Below, one piece after another: positions 54,165 through 64,000 of a stretch of 64,000 nucleotides of DNA; positions within the stretch are counted from its first letter, which is position 1; every line of letters begins with the position of its first letter. The DNA is taken from contig OY744469.1 in the NCBI GenBank assembly GCA_963556145.1, positions 992,001 to 1,056,000 on the forward strand. Direction: 5' to 3'. Position numbers and translations under genes: made by a program. The DNA is from Hygrocybe punicea. Its lineage: Eukaryota > Basidiomycota > Agaricomycetes > Agaricales > Hygrophoraceae. Under the pieces are notes generated by a model. It was given only the letters and a program-made list of their open reading frames with translations, had not been told where the DNA came from and made no database searches.

Positions 54165-55878
54165 TCAACCTCCCTTTTTTCGTGATCGGGGCAGTATCCT
54201 AGGGAACTCCAAACGACTATTTTTACGCACGTCTTTTTTTCCTACTGGGCGTTCCGATTCTTCACGGTGTTTTTCACGGGGTGCTACAAGCACCACCTCG
54301 TCTTCTTTGCGTCTCGGTGTTGTAATGACAACATAAGGAGTTGTAGAGGTATTTTTCAGGGACCAAGTGGGTCGATCCCTCCTTATTTCGTCCTGGAACG
54401 CAGAGGAGATGGGAGATCTGAAGTCCTCAATATGGTGGTTGATCTCTTGCTCTCGTACTTCAATGATCTTCAGTATAGTATCTAACCCCAAATGATTCAC
54501 ATCTCCAACTGTTATCGATTGTGTCAGTCGTGTGTATTCGACGAGGGCCGGGAGTAGCCACGCCGAGATATGATAGTCTCTTGCGAGGGCGATTTTCTCG
54601 ACAATGTCGATCGTCAGCTTGGACAATTGGTCGACGACAAACCGGCGAATCTTCGAAAATTGCCACATGGTAGATAATTTGAGGATCGACGTCCATTGCG
54701 GCAGGGAAAATGTAGTATTTTGCATGTATCTGCCAGTCGTTTTTGGTTTAGCCTATTGATGTTGCAGTACCAACCGTCGCTGACCTTGTATTGAGAAATT
54801 TGACAAACTGTTTAAAGTCGACCTTCTGTATTCCATCGAGACGGAGAGGTTGTTCCACCCTGCAGCCATCAGGCAGGACATTCTCGGCCGTAGGGAGGCG
54901 GAATAAGTCACGGAAGACCGGAGAAATCTCGAAGAATTGGCGATATGATTTAAAGAGACAGTTCTCCACCTATATAATTCCCAAAACTTGGTCAAGATCT
55001 ATTCAAAAAGCGAGAATACTACACTCACGAGAAAATATATATCAGTAAAATAGAAGGCGTCGTCGTCCTGAAATTGCTTATGATCGACTTGTGCTGAGGT
55101 CTCCTCAGAATCCATGTTTTCCACCTGTTCGATTTCCTCCTTGAACGCTCTTCGGAGAGAAACCGTATAGTCGTTTTGCGATCTGCGGTGAATGCTGCCT
55201 GTTACGGTCTCCCGTACTTTCACGATCTTTAATATAGAATCCAAACCCAAGTGTTCAACGTCTTTGAGAGTTATGTTTTTGACACCTCTCGCGTACTCGT
55301 TCAGAGATGCCTCGAACCAATCTGTGACGTGATATTGTCTCGCAAGTGTGATTTTCTCCACGATGGCGATGGAAAGTGCAGACATTTCCTGGATTACAAT
55401 TCCGCGTGTCTTCTCTAACTCCCACATGGTTGATAGCTTGAGCACGGCTGTATACTCCGTGAGGGTAAATGGAATGCTGTGTTCGAGTAGCCTGCGCTAG
55501 GGCTGTCAGCTGCCTGCCAGAGCGGATCAAGCTGACTGAACAATTATTTTGACCTTGGATCCAGCATCATAAATCTCAGCAGCTGTTTGAACTCGTCCTT
55601 AACGATCCCATCGAGACGTAACGGATGGTCTTCGCTGGTACCGTCGGGTATGGTCTTCTTAGCAACAGGGAGCTGGAAGATGGCGCGAAACATGACCGAT
55701 TCCTCAAAGAGCCGACGAGGGACTCGGAATATGCATTTTTCGACCTAGAGTAATTTTCGACAGTTGAAGCTTTCAAGCTTCTATGATAATCAGCCAGTAA
55801 TGCATATGCCAAACTTACTTCAAAGCACACATGTACGAGATGCACGGACTCATCTTCTTCAAATACTTGAGGAGCCAT
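54165..55878 (-). CDS. Protein with two tandem BTB/POZ modules (5 exons, 487 aa)
   Basis: Exons 55878-55819, 55744-55554, 55491-55029, 54969-54785 and 54729-54165 sum to 488 codons, all phases consistent. Module 1: FEEDESVHLVHVCFE-VEKCIF, FEESVMFRAIFQLPV, HPLRLDGIVKDEFKQLLRFM, then ILKLSTMW-like VLKLSTMWELEK. Module 2 repeats all of it: FQDDDAFYFTDIYFL-VENCLF, FEISPVFRDLFRLPT, QPLRLDGIQKVDFKQFVKFL, ILKLSTMWQFSK. Introns fall at identical places in both modules. BTB domains mediate protein-protein contacts, often with Cullin-3. Agaricomycetes have large families of single-module proteins of this kind. A basic tail (RSRKKGG) ends it. Alternative: two genes with the second starting at MDSEETSAQ within exon 3. 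Confidence 0.8.
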
Positions 55879-56237
55879 GATGCATAATGCATAATGGCTT
55901 AGTTATTTTCTACATTGCCGTTTTCGTCAATGTCACAAAATCATCAATTTATTGTTCCAATCCTAGCACAAGCGTATACCGTTCCCATAGGCTCCACCTG
56001 AGTTAAAGAAGGTTTGCGTTAGCGTCTGGTTCTCGGTTTCTTTGCGCTCGGCCCCTGCGGGTCGTCGCCGCGCAGTCTCTTCTGGGACCTTGTTTCTCGA
56101 TGCGGTTTTTGATGCAGTTTTTGCGATGCTTGTGCAAGATCACTTAACCTTTTTTCTAACAAATCAACGATCCACACCATGTCGTCCCTTCGCAATTGGA
56201 TGATCGGCGCATCTGGCCCATCCTGGCTCTCATTCAA
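55879..56237 (-). pseudogene. Open frame after the small protein stop: basic, possibly nuclear, tail
   Basis: In frame after the TAG at 56238-56240, 56237-56019 reads LNESQDGPDAPIIQLRRDDM, then a helix WIVDLLEKRLSDLAQASQKL and a basic end KRLRGDDPQGPSAKKPRTRR resembling a nuclear localisation signal. It may be the original C-terminus of the upstream gene, cut off by CAG to TAG. 55879-56018 has nothing. Confidence 0.4.
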
Positions 56238-56537
56238 CTACGCCAATGCTTCGGAAACCCGAGATAGACATTCCTCAGCCTCCTTGAGCTGGACTGGGTG
56301 AGAAGGGATAAATGTAAAACACAGGGTTGACACTGATCCAATGTAGCGACAATGAGACGTACGGTCTGGATTCCGAGCAACTTGCTGACACTCAAGATGG
56401 CTATAAACGAGTGTGGTCACTCCCCGTAGCCAACCGGCTGCGATATGTCAATACCAAATAATTAGTCAGGATCATCATCACGTTCCGTATAGAAATGTAC
56501 CTTTATCCTTAGGACTCATCTTCCGAGCTTTGGCCAT
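56238..56537 (-). CDS. Small protein of unknown function (3 exons, 55 aa)
   Basis: Exons 56537-56501, 56437-56363 and 56293-56238 give 56 codons: MAKARKMSPKDK, then GWLRGVTTLVYSHLECQQVA, and QLKEAEECLSRVSEALA before TAG. Introns are 63 and 69 bp with good borders. No family recognised. It may be longer: the frame is open for 72 further codons after the TAG. Confidence 0.45.
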
Positions 56538-57110
56538 GCCTGGGAGTTGATTAAGCGGCGACGGTTCTAGTTGCCCGAGATAATGCACATTTATTGGTCA
56601 GGATTCCTTCATGTATGAACGGAATAGAACGTACGTGTCTCGTGAAATCGTGTCGTGGCACCTGTCGGATGTCCTGACGACTCGGATGTGAGAAGGGGTT
56701 CGGCATTGGCACTAGCACCTCCGAGTTAGATAACATTGGAGATTATTTATAAACACTGAATCCACCTACGGCTGAGTCGACGAAAGCAGTAATGTTTAGA
56801 AATGCGGAAATCAATAACCCTTTTTTTTTCAAAAGGGACAAACATACCTCATTTTTACCTACGTTGGAAGATGTAGATGCCACACTGTTGAAGAAGAATT
56901 TGACAAGCATGACAGATCAGAATCATCAGATTCTGAATCTACTTACTTGTCGACAGGATGGCTTAGAGCCACAGCAAGGATACTGATGATGATGAGTATG
57001 ACTGAGAAACGCATGATTGTAGAGGGAAGTGGCAAATCAAGGTCTGAGGTTGTTTGAGAAAGAGGCCTGCTCTGTCTCAGAAAAGTGGGAAGTGGTGACC
57101 AGCACTGACG
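56538..57110. other. Spacer ahead of the Plavaka element
   Basis: No gene resolved. A minus-strand open piece (56736-56551) lacks motifs. It ends in ACTGACG (57104-57110), the left target repeat of the Plavaka element. Confidence 0.4.
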
Positions 57111-57299
57111 CCCAGTGAAAAGTCCGAAGGTTTAGAAAGATTTATGCCGTGTAACATAGGTTAAGATCCATCTGTCGTATTTGAAACTAGATCTGCACTC
57201 CTGCACGATACTTAACATGTAAAATAGTTTTAATATGAATGTCAATTCGAGCGCCAAAGGTTTCAATAGTGTACAATAGTTCTGACATCCCATGTAGTA

Positions 57300-57415
57300 T
57301 TCCCCGTACGTTCCCCGTCCATTCCATCCGTTCCCGTTCCCATTCCCATCCCTGTTCCTGTTCCCTGTCCTGCTCCCCACTCCCCAGTAAACGCTCTCCC
57401 CGTTCCCTATCCTGC
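57300..57415. repeat. Pyrimidine-rich CCGTTC/CCATTC repeat
   Basis: Short degenerate repeats of CCCGTTCCCATTCC type just inside the left end of the Plavaka element; read on the minus strand as GNRNRDGNGNGNGWNG. Confidence 0.7.
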
Positions 57416-57435
57416 GCTGCCTTCGGGACTCTCGC

Positions 57436-59454
57436 CTAGCCGCCTGTCACTGCCCTTACGGCCGCTAGTGCTTTGCTCTTCGCATCCTTGATATTTTTCT
57501 TTGCTTTGATGCTTTCCTCGTTGTAATGCTGTAATATGAAAAGATAAGATTGAAGAATAGTAATACGTATATGACCACCTACATTTCTCGTTGCATCGTC
57601 AACATTTTGCCAAATTTCTTCAAATTCTTGCCTCGTCACACGGTGGGTCTTGCAATAATCGATGGCGAACAGGTTCCTGTGATCGAATCTGGTAGCCATC
57701 GATTAGCAGTCATCAGAGAACCACATACCTCGGCGTTGCTGCTTGTGTTGGAAGCATGATAGGTCCCTTCTTCACAGACGCCTTTGCTTTGCCTTTGTTC
57801 ACTTCTGCCGGTGATGGCTTGGGGACATCGGTGGAAGACAGTGGTGTTGCCACCTCTTCATGTGCAGATGCACTTCAAATCAAACCGGTAAAATGTTGGC
57901 GCTAGCGCATGAGGATAGTGTGCACAACTTACAGTGGATCCAGCAAAAAGGTTGCCGAGGACGCCCCGCTACGATTTTGGGTACCGGTTCCGGAATCGCG
58001 AGGCAATCGCACTGGTTCATGTCAAAGGTAAATACGTAATGGAGAAACTTGGCCACCTACCGTTATTTTCTTGAGGGCGATGTACGATAGGCCCAGATGT
58101 CATTTGCAAGTCTTCGGCCTGGACTTGGGGCACAACTAATTCCGGTAAGGCAGCCAACGGTTCTGCGGAAGTGGACGCAACAGGAATAGAATCCTTGACT
58201 ATTGACAAGACGATCGGAGAGATTGGTAGAGTAGAGTCGGGCTTTGTGTTGGCGTCGGGAGTCTTTTCGCGTGGTTTAGGTAACATTGGCACATTAAACT
58301 TCTTGTTTTTCTTCGCAGGTGGTATGGGATCCATCGATAAACGTTTCTGAGGGAGGTGCATATAGTCATTTTCATCGTGATCGGCTGCGTTGTCGGTTTG
58401 CACATCCAAGTCCTTTTCTATCTTAGGCAACCTGTTGCCGCTACCGCCCAAGACGTGCTTGCGGTACCAGCCAGAATAATTCACTGTTGCGAGGTGATCA
58501 GCCTTCCAATGATTTTCGCAATACTGTAGTTCAGGGACCCGCTTATACATCTCCATGCGATAAAAGTTTCGTGTTGTCGCGCTGCTTTTCCCCCAGGTTG
58601 TTGGTGCCATGTTACGGTCATGGAGTTCTGCCCATATTTCTCTCGTTACACTTGTGATCTCCGAAACACGAAAGCCGTTGACGGTGAGTCCATTGATGTC
58701 TTCTACAAAGCCAAATGAGACATTTTCCCCCGCTGCTATTCGAGTTTTGCCACGTAAACCCATCTTGTTGTGTATTTCCGTAGTTTCCTGATCCTTTGAT
58801 CCAACCCAATCTTGCTTTCGCCAGAACCGAATCTTGGGGTAGTTTTGTTGCAGTAATGGCATCAAGAGACCGTGACCATCTGGCTTGGCGAAGGAAGTCA
58901 GCGAAGCGTCACGTCCAAAGCCAGTAAAAGTATCTGTCCCCAGGCCTGGACGAATGGTATTGGTAAGTGCTTGGAAAGCCTCTCTATTGTGTACTAGTTA
59001 GCAGTTGCGAGTAATGAAAAAGGAAACATACCGGGAGATGTCCAACTGCGATTGCAAACACACATTTTCATAAAATATTTTGCGATAGCCATTATTCCGG
59101 AGAAGAGTTTCATGATCAAGGTTTTCGACTGCAAAGGACTGCGAGGAGTAATGGGAATGAGGTGGCTGGATCTGCGTGCATCAACACATTTGTATGAAAT
59201 TGTGAATATATGCGTACGGTTTGTGATACAAATGAAGAATTCCATGCTTCTGGAAACTGTCTGGTATGATTTGGAGTCATCGGCATGCTTTTACGAGCTG
59301 GAACTTGGCCATAAGCTCCACCGTAGCTTGCGGCAGGCGCAGGGTTAAAGAAATTGTGATCTTGCGAAAAATCTGATGAATGCAAAGGCATGAGCACAGC
59401 TGCTGGCAAATCTGGAGAATCCTCAAGAGAAGAGCTTGAACGATTGTGAGGCAT
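57436..59454 (-). CDS. Element-borne protein D: uncharacterised agaricomycete family
   Basis: Spliced minus-strand gene starting MPHNRSSSSLEDSPDLP at 59454. Further exons: ENLDHETLLRNNGYRKIFYE near 59100, AFQALTNTIRPGLGTDTFTG near 58970, then the large exon with YPKIRFWRKQDWVGSKDQ, NKMGLRGKTRIAAGENVSFG, MAPTTWGKSSATTRNFYRME and KADHLATVNYSGWYRKH. A Pro/Ser/Lys-rich tail follows, with short C-terminal exons AHEEVATPLSSTDVPKPSPA, LFAIDYCKTHRVTRQEFEEI and KKNIKDAKSKALAAVRAVTG. The FW(R/H)K..GK...W.K family is highly expanded in agaricomycetes; its role is not known to me. Since it lies between the TIRs, at least this copy moves with the transposon. The first intron is not firmly placed. Confidence 0.65.
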
Positions 59455-59569
59455 AGGAAAGGCAGTAGTACATAGACAAAGTTGGCGAAGGAGGAGACAA
59501 AGTTGGCGAAGGAGGATACAAAGCTGCGTGACGTCACATAGCTTTGCATCTTTCAGTACGCCTACGGTC
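59455..59569. promoter_or_regulatory. 115-bp bidirectional region with 20-bp repeat
   Basis: Separates the starts of D (minus) and E (plus), so it must contain both promoters. It has two and a half copies of a 20-bp unit (ACAAAGTTGGCGAAGGAGGA) at about 59476-59523. Confidence 0.55.
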
Positions 59570-60030
59570 ATGTCTATACCTGCGGATCGCGTCCTTCTTC
59601 TCCACATTGACAATCTAACCAATGACTGGAAGAAATACAGCCTTACATTTGATGTAAAGCATCCTGGGCCAATGGTAAGAATAGCCATCTTCTCTGGGTC
59701 GGGATGGCATGGTACGCTAACTACATTCAGACACTTGTCGTTGCAATCCAGGCTGCTAAGGAATCCAAGGAAGAGGAGTCAGATCCCGTCAAGAAGGAGA
59801 TTGCGGAAGAGGAACTCAGGCCTATCGACAAGGGAGAGGACGTTGTTGGATCTCTGGTTGGGAGTCAGCTCGTTTACGCTCAACCTTCCCTCATACTTCC
59901 GCGCCGCTTTACTCCCGGTTCGAAACAAGTATTTCCGCCCATTCACTCTTACAGAATTCGTTCTGTGATGTCTACCTATGGAGATGACGAGGAAGAAAAT
60001 ATTTTGCCAACAAAGCGTAAGAGGACTTAG
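59570..60030 (+). CDS. Element-borne protein E: small protein (2 exons, 134 aa)
   Basis: Exons 59570-59674 and 59731-60030; intron GTAAGA..GCTAAC..TTCAG of 56 bp; 135 codons in total. Sequence features: MSIPADRVLLLHIDNLTNDW, a Lys/Glu-rich helical part KESKEEESDPVKKEIAEEEL, hydrophobic VVGSLVGSQLVYAQPSLILP, and a basic end ILPTKRKRT that could be a nuclear signal. No family recognised. Divergently transcribed from D and convergent with the transposase. Confidence 0.55.
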
Positions 60031-60170
60031 ATTTTGCCATGCCTTTTTCATGTTGTTCTGTGTCATGTTTACCCTGTTGTTCCGCCCTGTCATTCTGCCC
60101 TGTTTCTCTGTTGTGCACACTGTTGTAGATGTCTTATCACTGTATCAAAGAAATGGATTGCAAGATTTTA

Positions 60171-63100
60171 TTATGGCTCGTCAATAGTATCCTCCTCAAC
60201 ACCGCCTAAGTTTGCTACTTCCAAGCCCAATTTCTCGCCTACAAAAACAAAATTGTCATCATGCGGGAGAGGTGGCATAGCGACGGCAGAACGAATGCTC
60301 TCAACATCAATAACAGTTAACCCATCTATGCCCTGATATCTGCATGACCAGACCGTCTCCATTGAATGGTGGAGTAATCGAATGTTCGGGGGAGAATAGG
60401 TTGACACCAATGCAAGTGTTTTGACCTGGTATTCGATCGTGGCCTGAAAAAAGAACTGCACTTCGCCGTAGTTCAAGGTGTCATTCACTGTGAACTAGAG
60501 GATATGACGGTAACGGTATGCCAAACGAACAGAAACATGAATTACGAACCTTGACATTGCGTGACATTCGTACCTGTTCAAGGGACTTTGCCTTCTCCTT
60601 CCAAGCGGAGCGCACAACTTGGCCTGTAGGCAAGCGGAGTCTTGCCCATCGGGACACCCGAGGATTCCATCCAATCAAATCAGCATGTGTGGCTCGGGCC
60701 ATATATGCTCGGATTGCAGCACCAGCTGCACCATGCAGTGTTTGCATTGTCTCGTCCTTCGCACGAAGAAGAACATAGCCACCCCCAAGGTCCTGTGAGC
60801 CACGAGGATTCCTTTTCTTCGGCTTAAGTCCAGGCACCATCGCTTGCAGTCCATTAGTTTGTGCACGGCGAATACCACGTTGCGTTAGGTTTTCATATGG
60901 CTTTGATGGCTGCTTCATTTCTTCGGTGAGATTGCCGATTGTACGTTCCATCGTCCACTGGGTGTAATAGCATCCTGGTCCGAGGCGAGAAACTTCATGT
61001 GCCAGGTGCAATATGCCATGCAAAGCAGGTCGACAGAAGTGCAGCCGTTCTACTTTCCGTTGACAATAAATCTCCTCAAATTCTCTGACAAAATCGATCA
61101 AGAGGTTGTGTGCTTGTACGAGCTCCTCCTTTTTTATCCTACGCTGATGGAGAAGCCGAATAGCACGGACAAGCTTGCAGTAATTTTGATAGTAAGGGTC
61201 AGGGAGAACACCGTAAAGCAGGCCTGGACCTAGGACGAACATGTATACGAGATATTCCCAAGCTTTATATCCACTGGAAATTCTCTCAGCAGGATTTCGT
61301 GGTGGTACGTCAAACGATCCAGGAAGGTATGGTGTCATCTGGGCAACTGCCACTCCATGTGCCTTCCATACGTCGCCTTGAAGCACAGCCCAGTCCCAAG
61401 TTGATTTATCATCGGGTGCCTTACAAGGAACCAACCCACGCCAAAGATCGAGGTGCAGCTCGCAGATGTTGAACGATGTGAGGTGCATCATATCTTGTCC
61501 AGAACAACGAGGTATTGGTATTGTTCGTTCCGGATGCAAGCCAGTAAAAATACTCGGCTTGACGATGCCAGTCTCCTTGCGACGCTTTTCATATTGTGTT
61601 TTGTTCGGGGAAGCAATGAGGTAGCGGAGATTCTTCTGATACTCATCTAGTGGGCGAACTGGCATGCGGTGAAATGGGTAGTCTTTGTGGTCGCAACCTT
61701 CAAGCACGTAATTGGCTGGTTTGAGATGAGCAGGGTAATATGTACTGTCACCAGGGATGCGACGCCCTCTAATAGGGCAATACAATCGACATGAATAGTA
61801 ACCTTGGTGGCCAGCGAGGCCATGAATATGAGTTGCGCCGGGGCCATCCGCAGAACCAAAGATGAAAAAGGGTCGGGATGGGTGGACGGTTTCATCGCCT
61901 GCATCCCAAACAGAAAATCCTTCACGCTGGAGGGCAGAGACGTGGTGGACAGCGGGGAACAGGTATGAATCATATATCTTTGGCGGCAGGGGCCCGGGAA
62001 TGAATCCCCCAGGAAGAACATGAACAGTCTTGTACCTGCTGTCGGGAGCTATGTCCAATATCACCCAGATAAAAATCCAACAGTTTGATGTCTTCTTCTC
62101 GAATAATTGGGCACCATCGAGGGAGAAGAGAAGTGTGGTATCGTGCTCGTTAATCATGCCTTTTGAGAAAGCGGAAAGGTATTCAGATCCTGAAAGAAAA
62201 TCTTCATATTCATCGAGTACACCGCCGTTGATTCCAAGTTCTTCCAAGATTTGACGTGTGCGAACCGATCTGTAGTGCATAGCCTGTGCGTTCTCTTTGC
62301 TGCGCCATAACACTTGTAATTGCGGTCCTAGGGGTATGGTGCAAAATGTTTTCTGAGCGACTTTGATCTCGCCGCGGCTCGCATTGTATTTGATGGGATC
62401 ATAGCGCAGTGTACCACATGCAGGGCAGTGGGTGAGATCAGCATACGGACCAGTGTAGCCGACACAAGAATTGATGCACATGTCGTGCCGGAGAGGTGTG
62501 ATCCCAGTGAGCTGAGCAACCTTCCGTTTGACGCGGTCGAGCGAGAAATAATCACATTCAGGAAAGCGCTCAGAAACTGCCGCTCCAACTGCTGTATATA
62601 CATCTTCTGAAGCCTTTGTGGTGGCGAGAAATATTCTCAATGCGAAAAGCAAGTCTGGATCGTCGACATCGGGAGGTCCTTGCTCTGGATTCCTAAGTCG
62701 ATATACAGTGTCATCATCGAGACCGCCATTCTCTAGCGTCGCTGACTGCACGAGCTTGATGAAAGCAAGAGCGGTCTCCAGGTCTTCCAAATTGGCACTT
62801 TGAAATGTGGGATCGATCTGTGGTTCTGCAGGCGAGGGAGAGTTGCGAGGGGATTCTGCATGTTGGGCATCGGCGAGACTTCCAGGGTCAGGTTCTTCAT
62901 CTTGGGGATTAACCTATGAATTATTTAGGCTCGGGAATGGTACACGTTTGAAAAATGGAGTACTTGCCATTGCGTCGTGAGAGTCCTCTCCTCCTCCTCC
63001 CACCATCTCTGCAACAGGTTCGGGCAACGCAATGTAATCAGCGACCTACGAATTAGTTAGGCGAGGTAATGGTACACATTTGAGAAATGGAGTACTTGCC

Positions 63101-63474
63101 ATTGCCATTGCGTCGTCAGTTCCTCTGCCCGCCTCTCCTACGTGAGAGTCCTCTCCTCCTCCTCCCACCATCTCTGCAACAGGTTCCGGCAACGCAACAT
63201 AATCAGCATAAAGATCTTCATCGTCATTCCTATCGTCAGGTACGCCTTCTTCCACAGGAATGTCCTCGTTATCTGACATCTCTTCATCGTGATTGGTATC
63301 CAAGGGAAGCCCAGGCTCGAGGTCGTGTTGGGCGAGGTAGTCGTCAAGTGCTGAGCGAATGAGATCCCGACGATACTGGGCATGTGCAAAGTACGTTCGC
63401 CTGGAGACACTTTGGCGGCCACCGCAGTACTGAATGCAGTTGCAGTAGTACTCGCGCGCTGTGGATGTCCACAT
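60171..63474 (-). CDS. Plavaka-type transposase (4 exons, 1046 aa), apparently intact
   Basis: Cut-and-paste DDE transposase of the Plavaka/CACTA-related group. Exons 63474-63100, 63045-62968, 62913-60550 and 60494-60171 total 1047 codons. N-terminus: EYYCNCIQYCGGRQSVSRRT (metal-binding start typical of the family), then an acidic linker. Core: CPACGTLRYDP, LFSLDGAQLFEKKTSNCWIF with the first Asp, FGSADGPGATHIHGLAGHQG with the second, CRLYCPIRGRR, TSFNICELHLDLWRGLVP, and YYTQWTMERTIGNLTEEM with the likely Glu. Introns 63046-63099 and 62914-62967 are both 54 bp and both have GCAAGT donors (GC-AG); they flank a duplicated exon. No stop or frameshift was found. Confidence 0.9.
62914..63099 (-). 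repeat. Duplicated exon with GC-AG intron in the transposase gene
   Basis: The block DYxALPEPVAEMVGGGGEDS plus the following 54-bp intron occurs twice in tandem. Both introns begin GCAAGTACTCCATTT and end TAG before a GT that starts the next exon (GTCGCT and GTTAAT). Confidence 0.75.
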
Positions 63475-63696
63475 AACAGTAGTATTAGCGGGCTAATGCA
63501 AGTCAAAAAAAGTAATGCAAGTCAAAAAAAGCATTGCAACAAGAAAATAGAAATATTTGCCGATGTAAACCGATTTGTGCAATAATTCTTATCTCGAACG
63601 TAGCGATACAGAGGATTGTTTGTGGTGACTTATCGCACTGATCGATTACATCATTTTCAACTCAATACAAAAATATTTGTCGTAGTTAAACCTTTG
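63475..63696 (-). promoter_or_regulatory. Upstream region of the transposase inside the TIR
   Basis: 222 bp between the transposase start and the right TIR. It contains two copies of AAAAAAGTAATGCAAGTC-like sequence (63505-63535); it presumably holds the transposase promoter. Confidence 0.4.
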
Positions 63697-63927
63697 TAAA
63701 CCTTCGGACTTTTCACTGGGACTGACGAGCAAGGGGCGTAAACGTCGATCTTATATAGTCGACATGTCAGGGCCATCTGGAACAGGAAGGGGTATCATTG
63801 CAGTCCCTTTCGTCACTCCCACTCAACGTTCTCCCGCTCCGAGGGCGTCCCGGAACCTCTTGGTGAGATGTCGGTGAGCATGTTGAAACTTTGTTGAGCA
63901 GAACCGGAAGTCGATCTCGGAATCAGC

Positions 63928-64000
63928 CCCAGTGAGAAGTCCGTATGTTAAGGACCTTTTAGATAGTATAAAATATTTTTATTTCCCATGAGCATATTTA
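63928..64000. mobile_element. Terminus of a second Plavaka-like element, running out of the window
   Basis: CCCAGTGAGAAGTCCG at 63928 is close to the TIR of the complete element (CCCAGTGAAAAGTCCG) and points the same way as its left end, so an element would extend to the right. Confidence 0.45.

Larger units (their letters stand above)
57111..63720 (-). mobile_element. Plavaka-type DNA transposon with TIRs and 7-bp target repeats (6610 bp)
   Basis: Left end 57111-57134 starts CCCAGTGAAAAGTCCGAAGG; the right end 63697-63720 is its exact inverse for about 23 bp, and similarity continues imperfectly for about 12 bp inward. ACTGACG stands directly outside both ends (57104-57110 and 63721-63727). 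Inside are, minus strand, the transposase (63474-60171), a divergent pair (59570-60030 plus; 59454-57436 minus), and low-complexity sequence near 57310-57410. The matching ends and intact transposase suggest a young, possibly autonomous element. Confidence 0.9.

Noticed and set aside
60997..61233. Plus-strand frames within 60.5-62.8 kb
   Set aside because: Antisense to the transposase exon.

Overview
This is a stretch of nuclear DNA from a filamentous basidiomycete, most likely an agaricomycete. Short introns of 45-75 bp with GT..AG (sometimes GC..AG) ends interrupt almost every gene. The protein families are typical of that class: Plavaka transposase, Helitron with DUF6570-type and PIF1 domains, a DIRS-like gag/RT/tyrosine recombinase element, BTB proteins, pepsin-like protease and FAD monooxygenase. 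No rRNA, tRNA or CRISPR array was recognised. All spliced models were made by eye from splice consensus and frame continuity; exon sums were checked to be multiples of three where stated.

Layout. 0-10.6 kb is host-like: an unresolved region (1-2.2 kb), a polytopic membrane protein with two tandem N-terminal modules plus an inverted third module, an aspartic protease-like gene, an acyl-protein thioesterase-like hydrolase, and an uncharacterised conserved gene. 10.7-21.2 kb is a DIRS-like retroelement whose gag is split by a 5.3-kb foldback element (12109-17420). That element has 1.8-kb inverted arms made of a 34-bp minisatellite and sits between two 7-bp direct repeats. 21.8-35.3 kb and 36.0-51.6 kb are two copies of the same unit: a minus-strand gene A, a divergent plus-strand gene B, then a Helitron Rep/helicase. 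The second unit also holds a seven-TM-type membrane protein gene. 52.5-56.5 kb is host-like again: FAD monooxygenase, a double-BTB protein and a small basic protein. 57111-63720 is a Plavaka-type DNA transposon with matching terminal inverted repeats, a 7-bp direct repeat at each side, an apparently intact 1046-residue transposase, and two further genes inside. A second related terminus begins at 63928.

How it fits together. Most of 10-64 kb is mobile or carried by mobile DNA. The retroelement is older (four in-frame TGA codons, all explainable as CGA to TGA) and was a landing site for the foldback element. The Helitron units look like large elements with accessory genes A and B, because the order and orientation are the same in both copies. 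The Plavaka element also carries non-transposase genes. The 5' half of the second Helitron is full of single-base insertions that stop abruptly near 48.87 kb, where a clean 874-codon frame begins; this may be an assembly fault and not decay.
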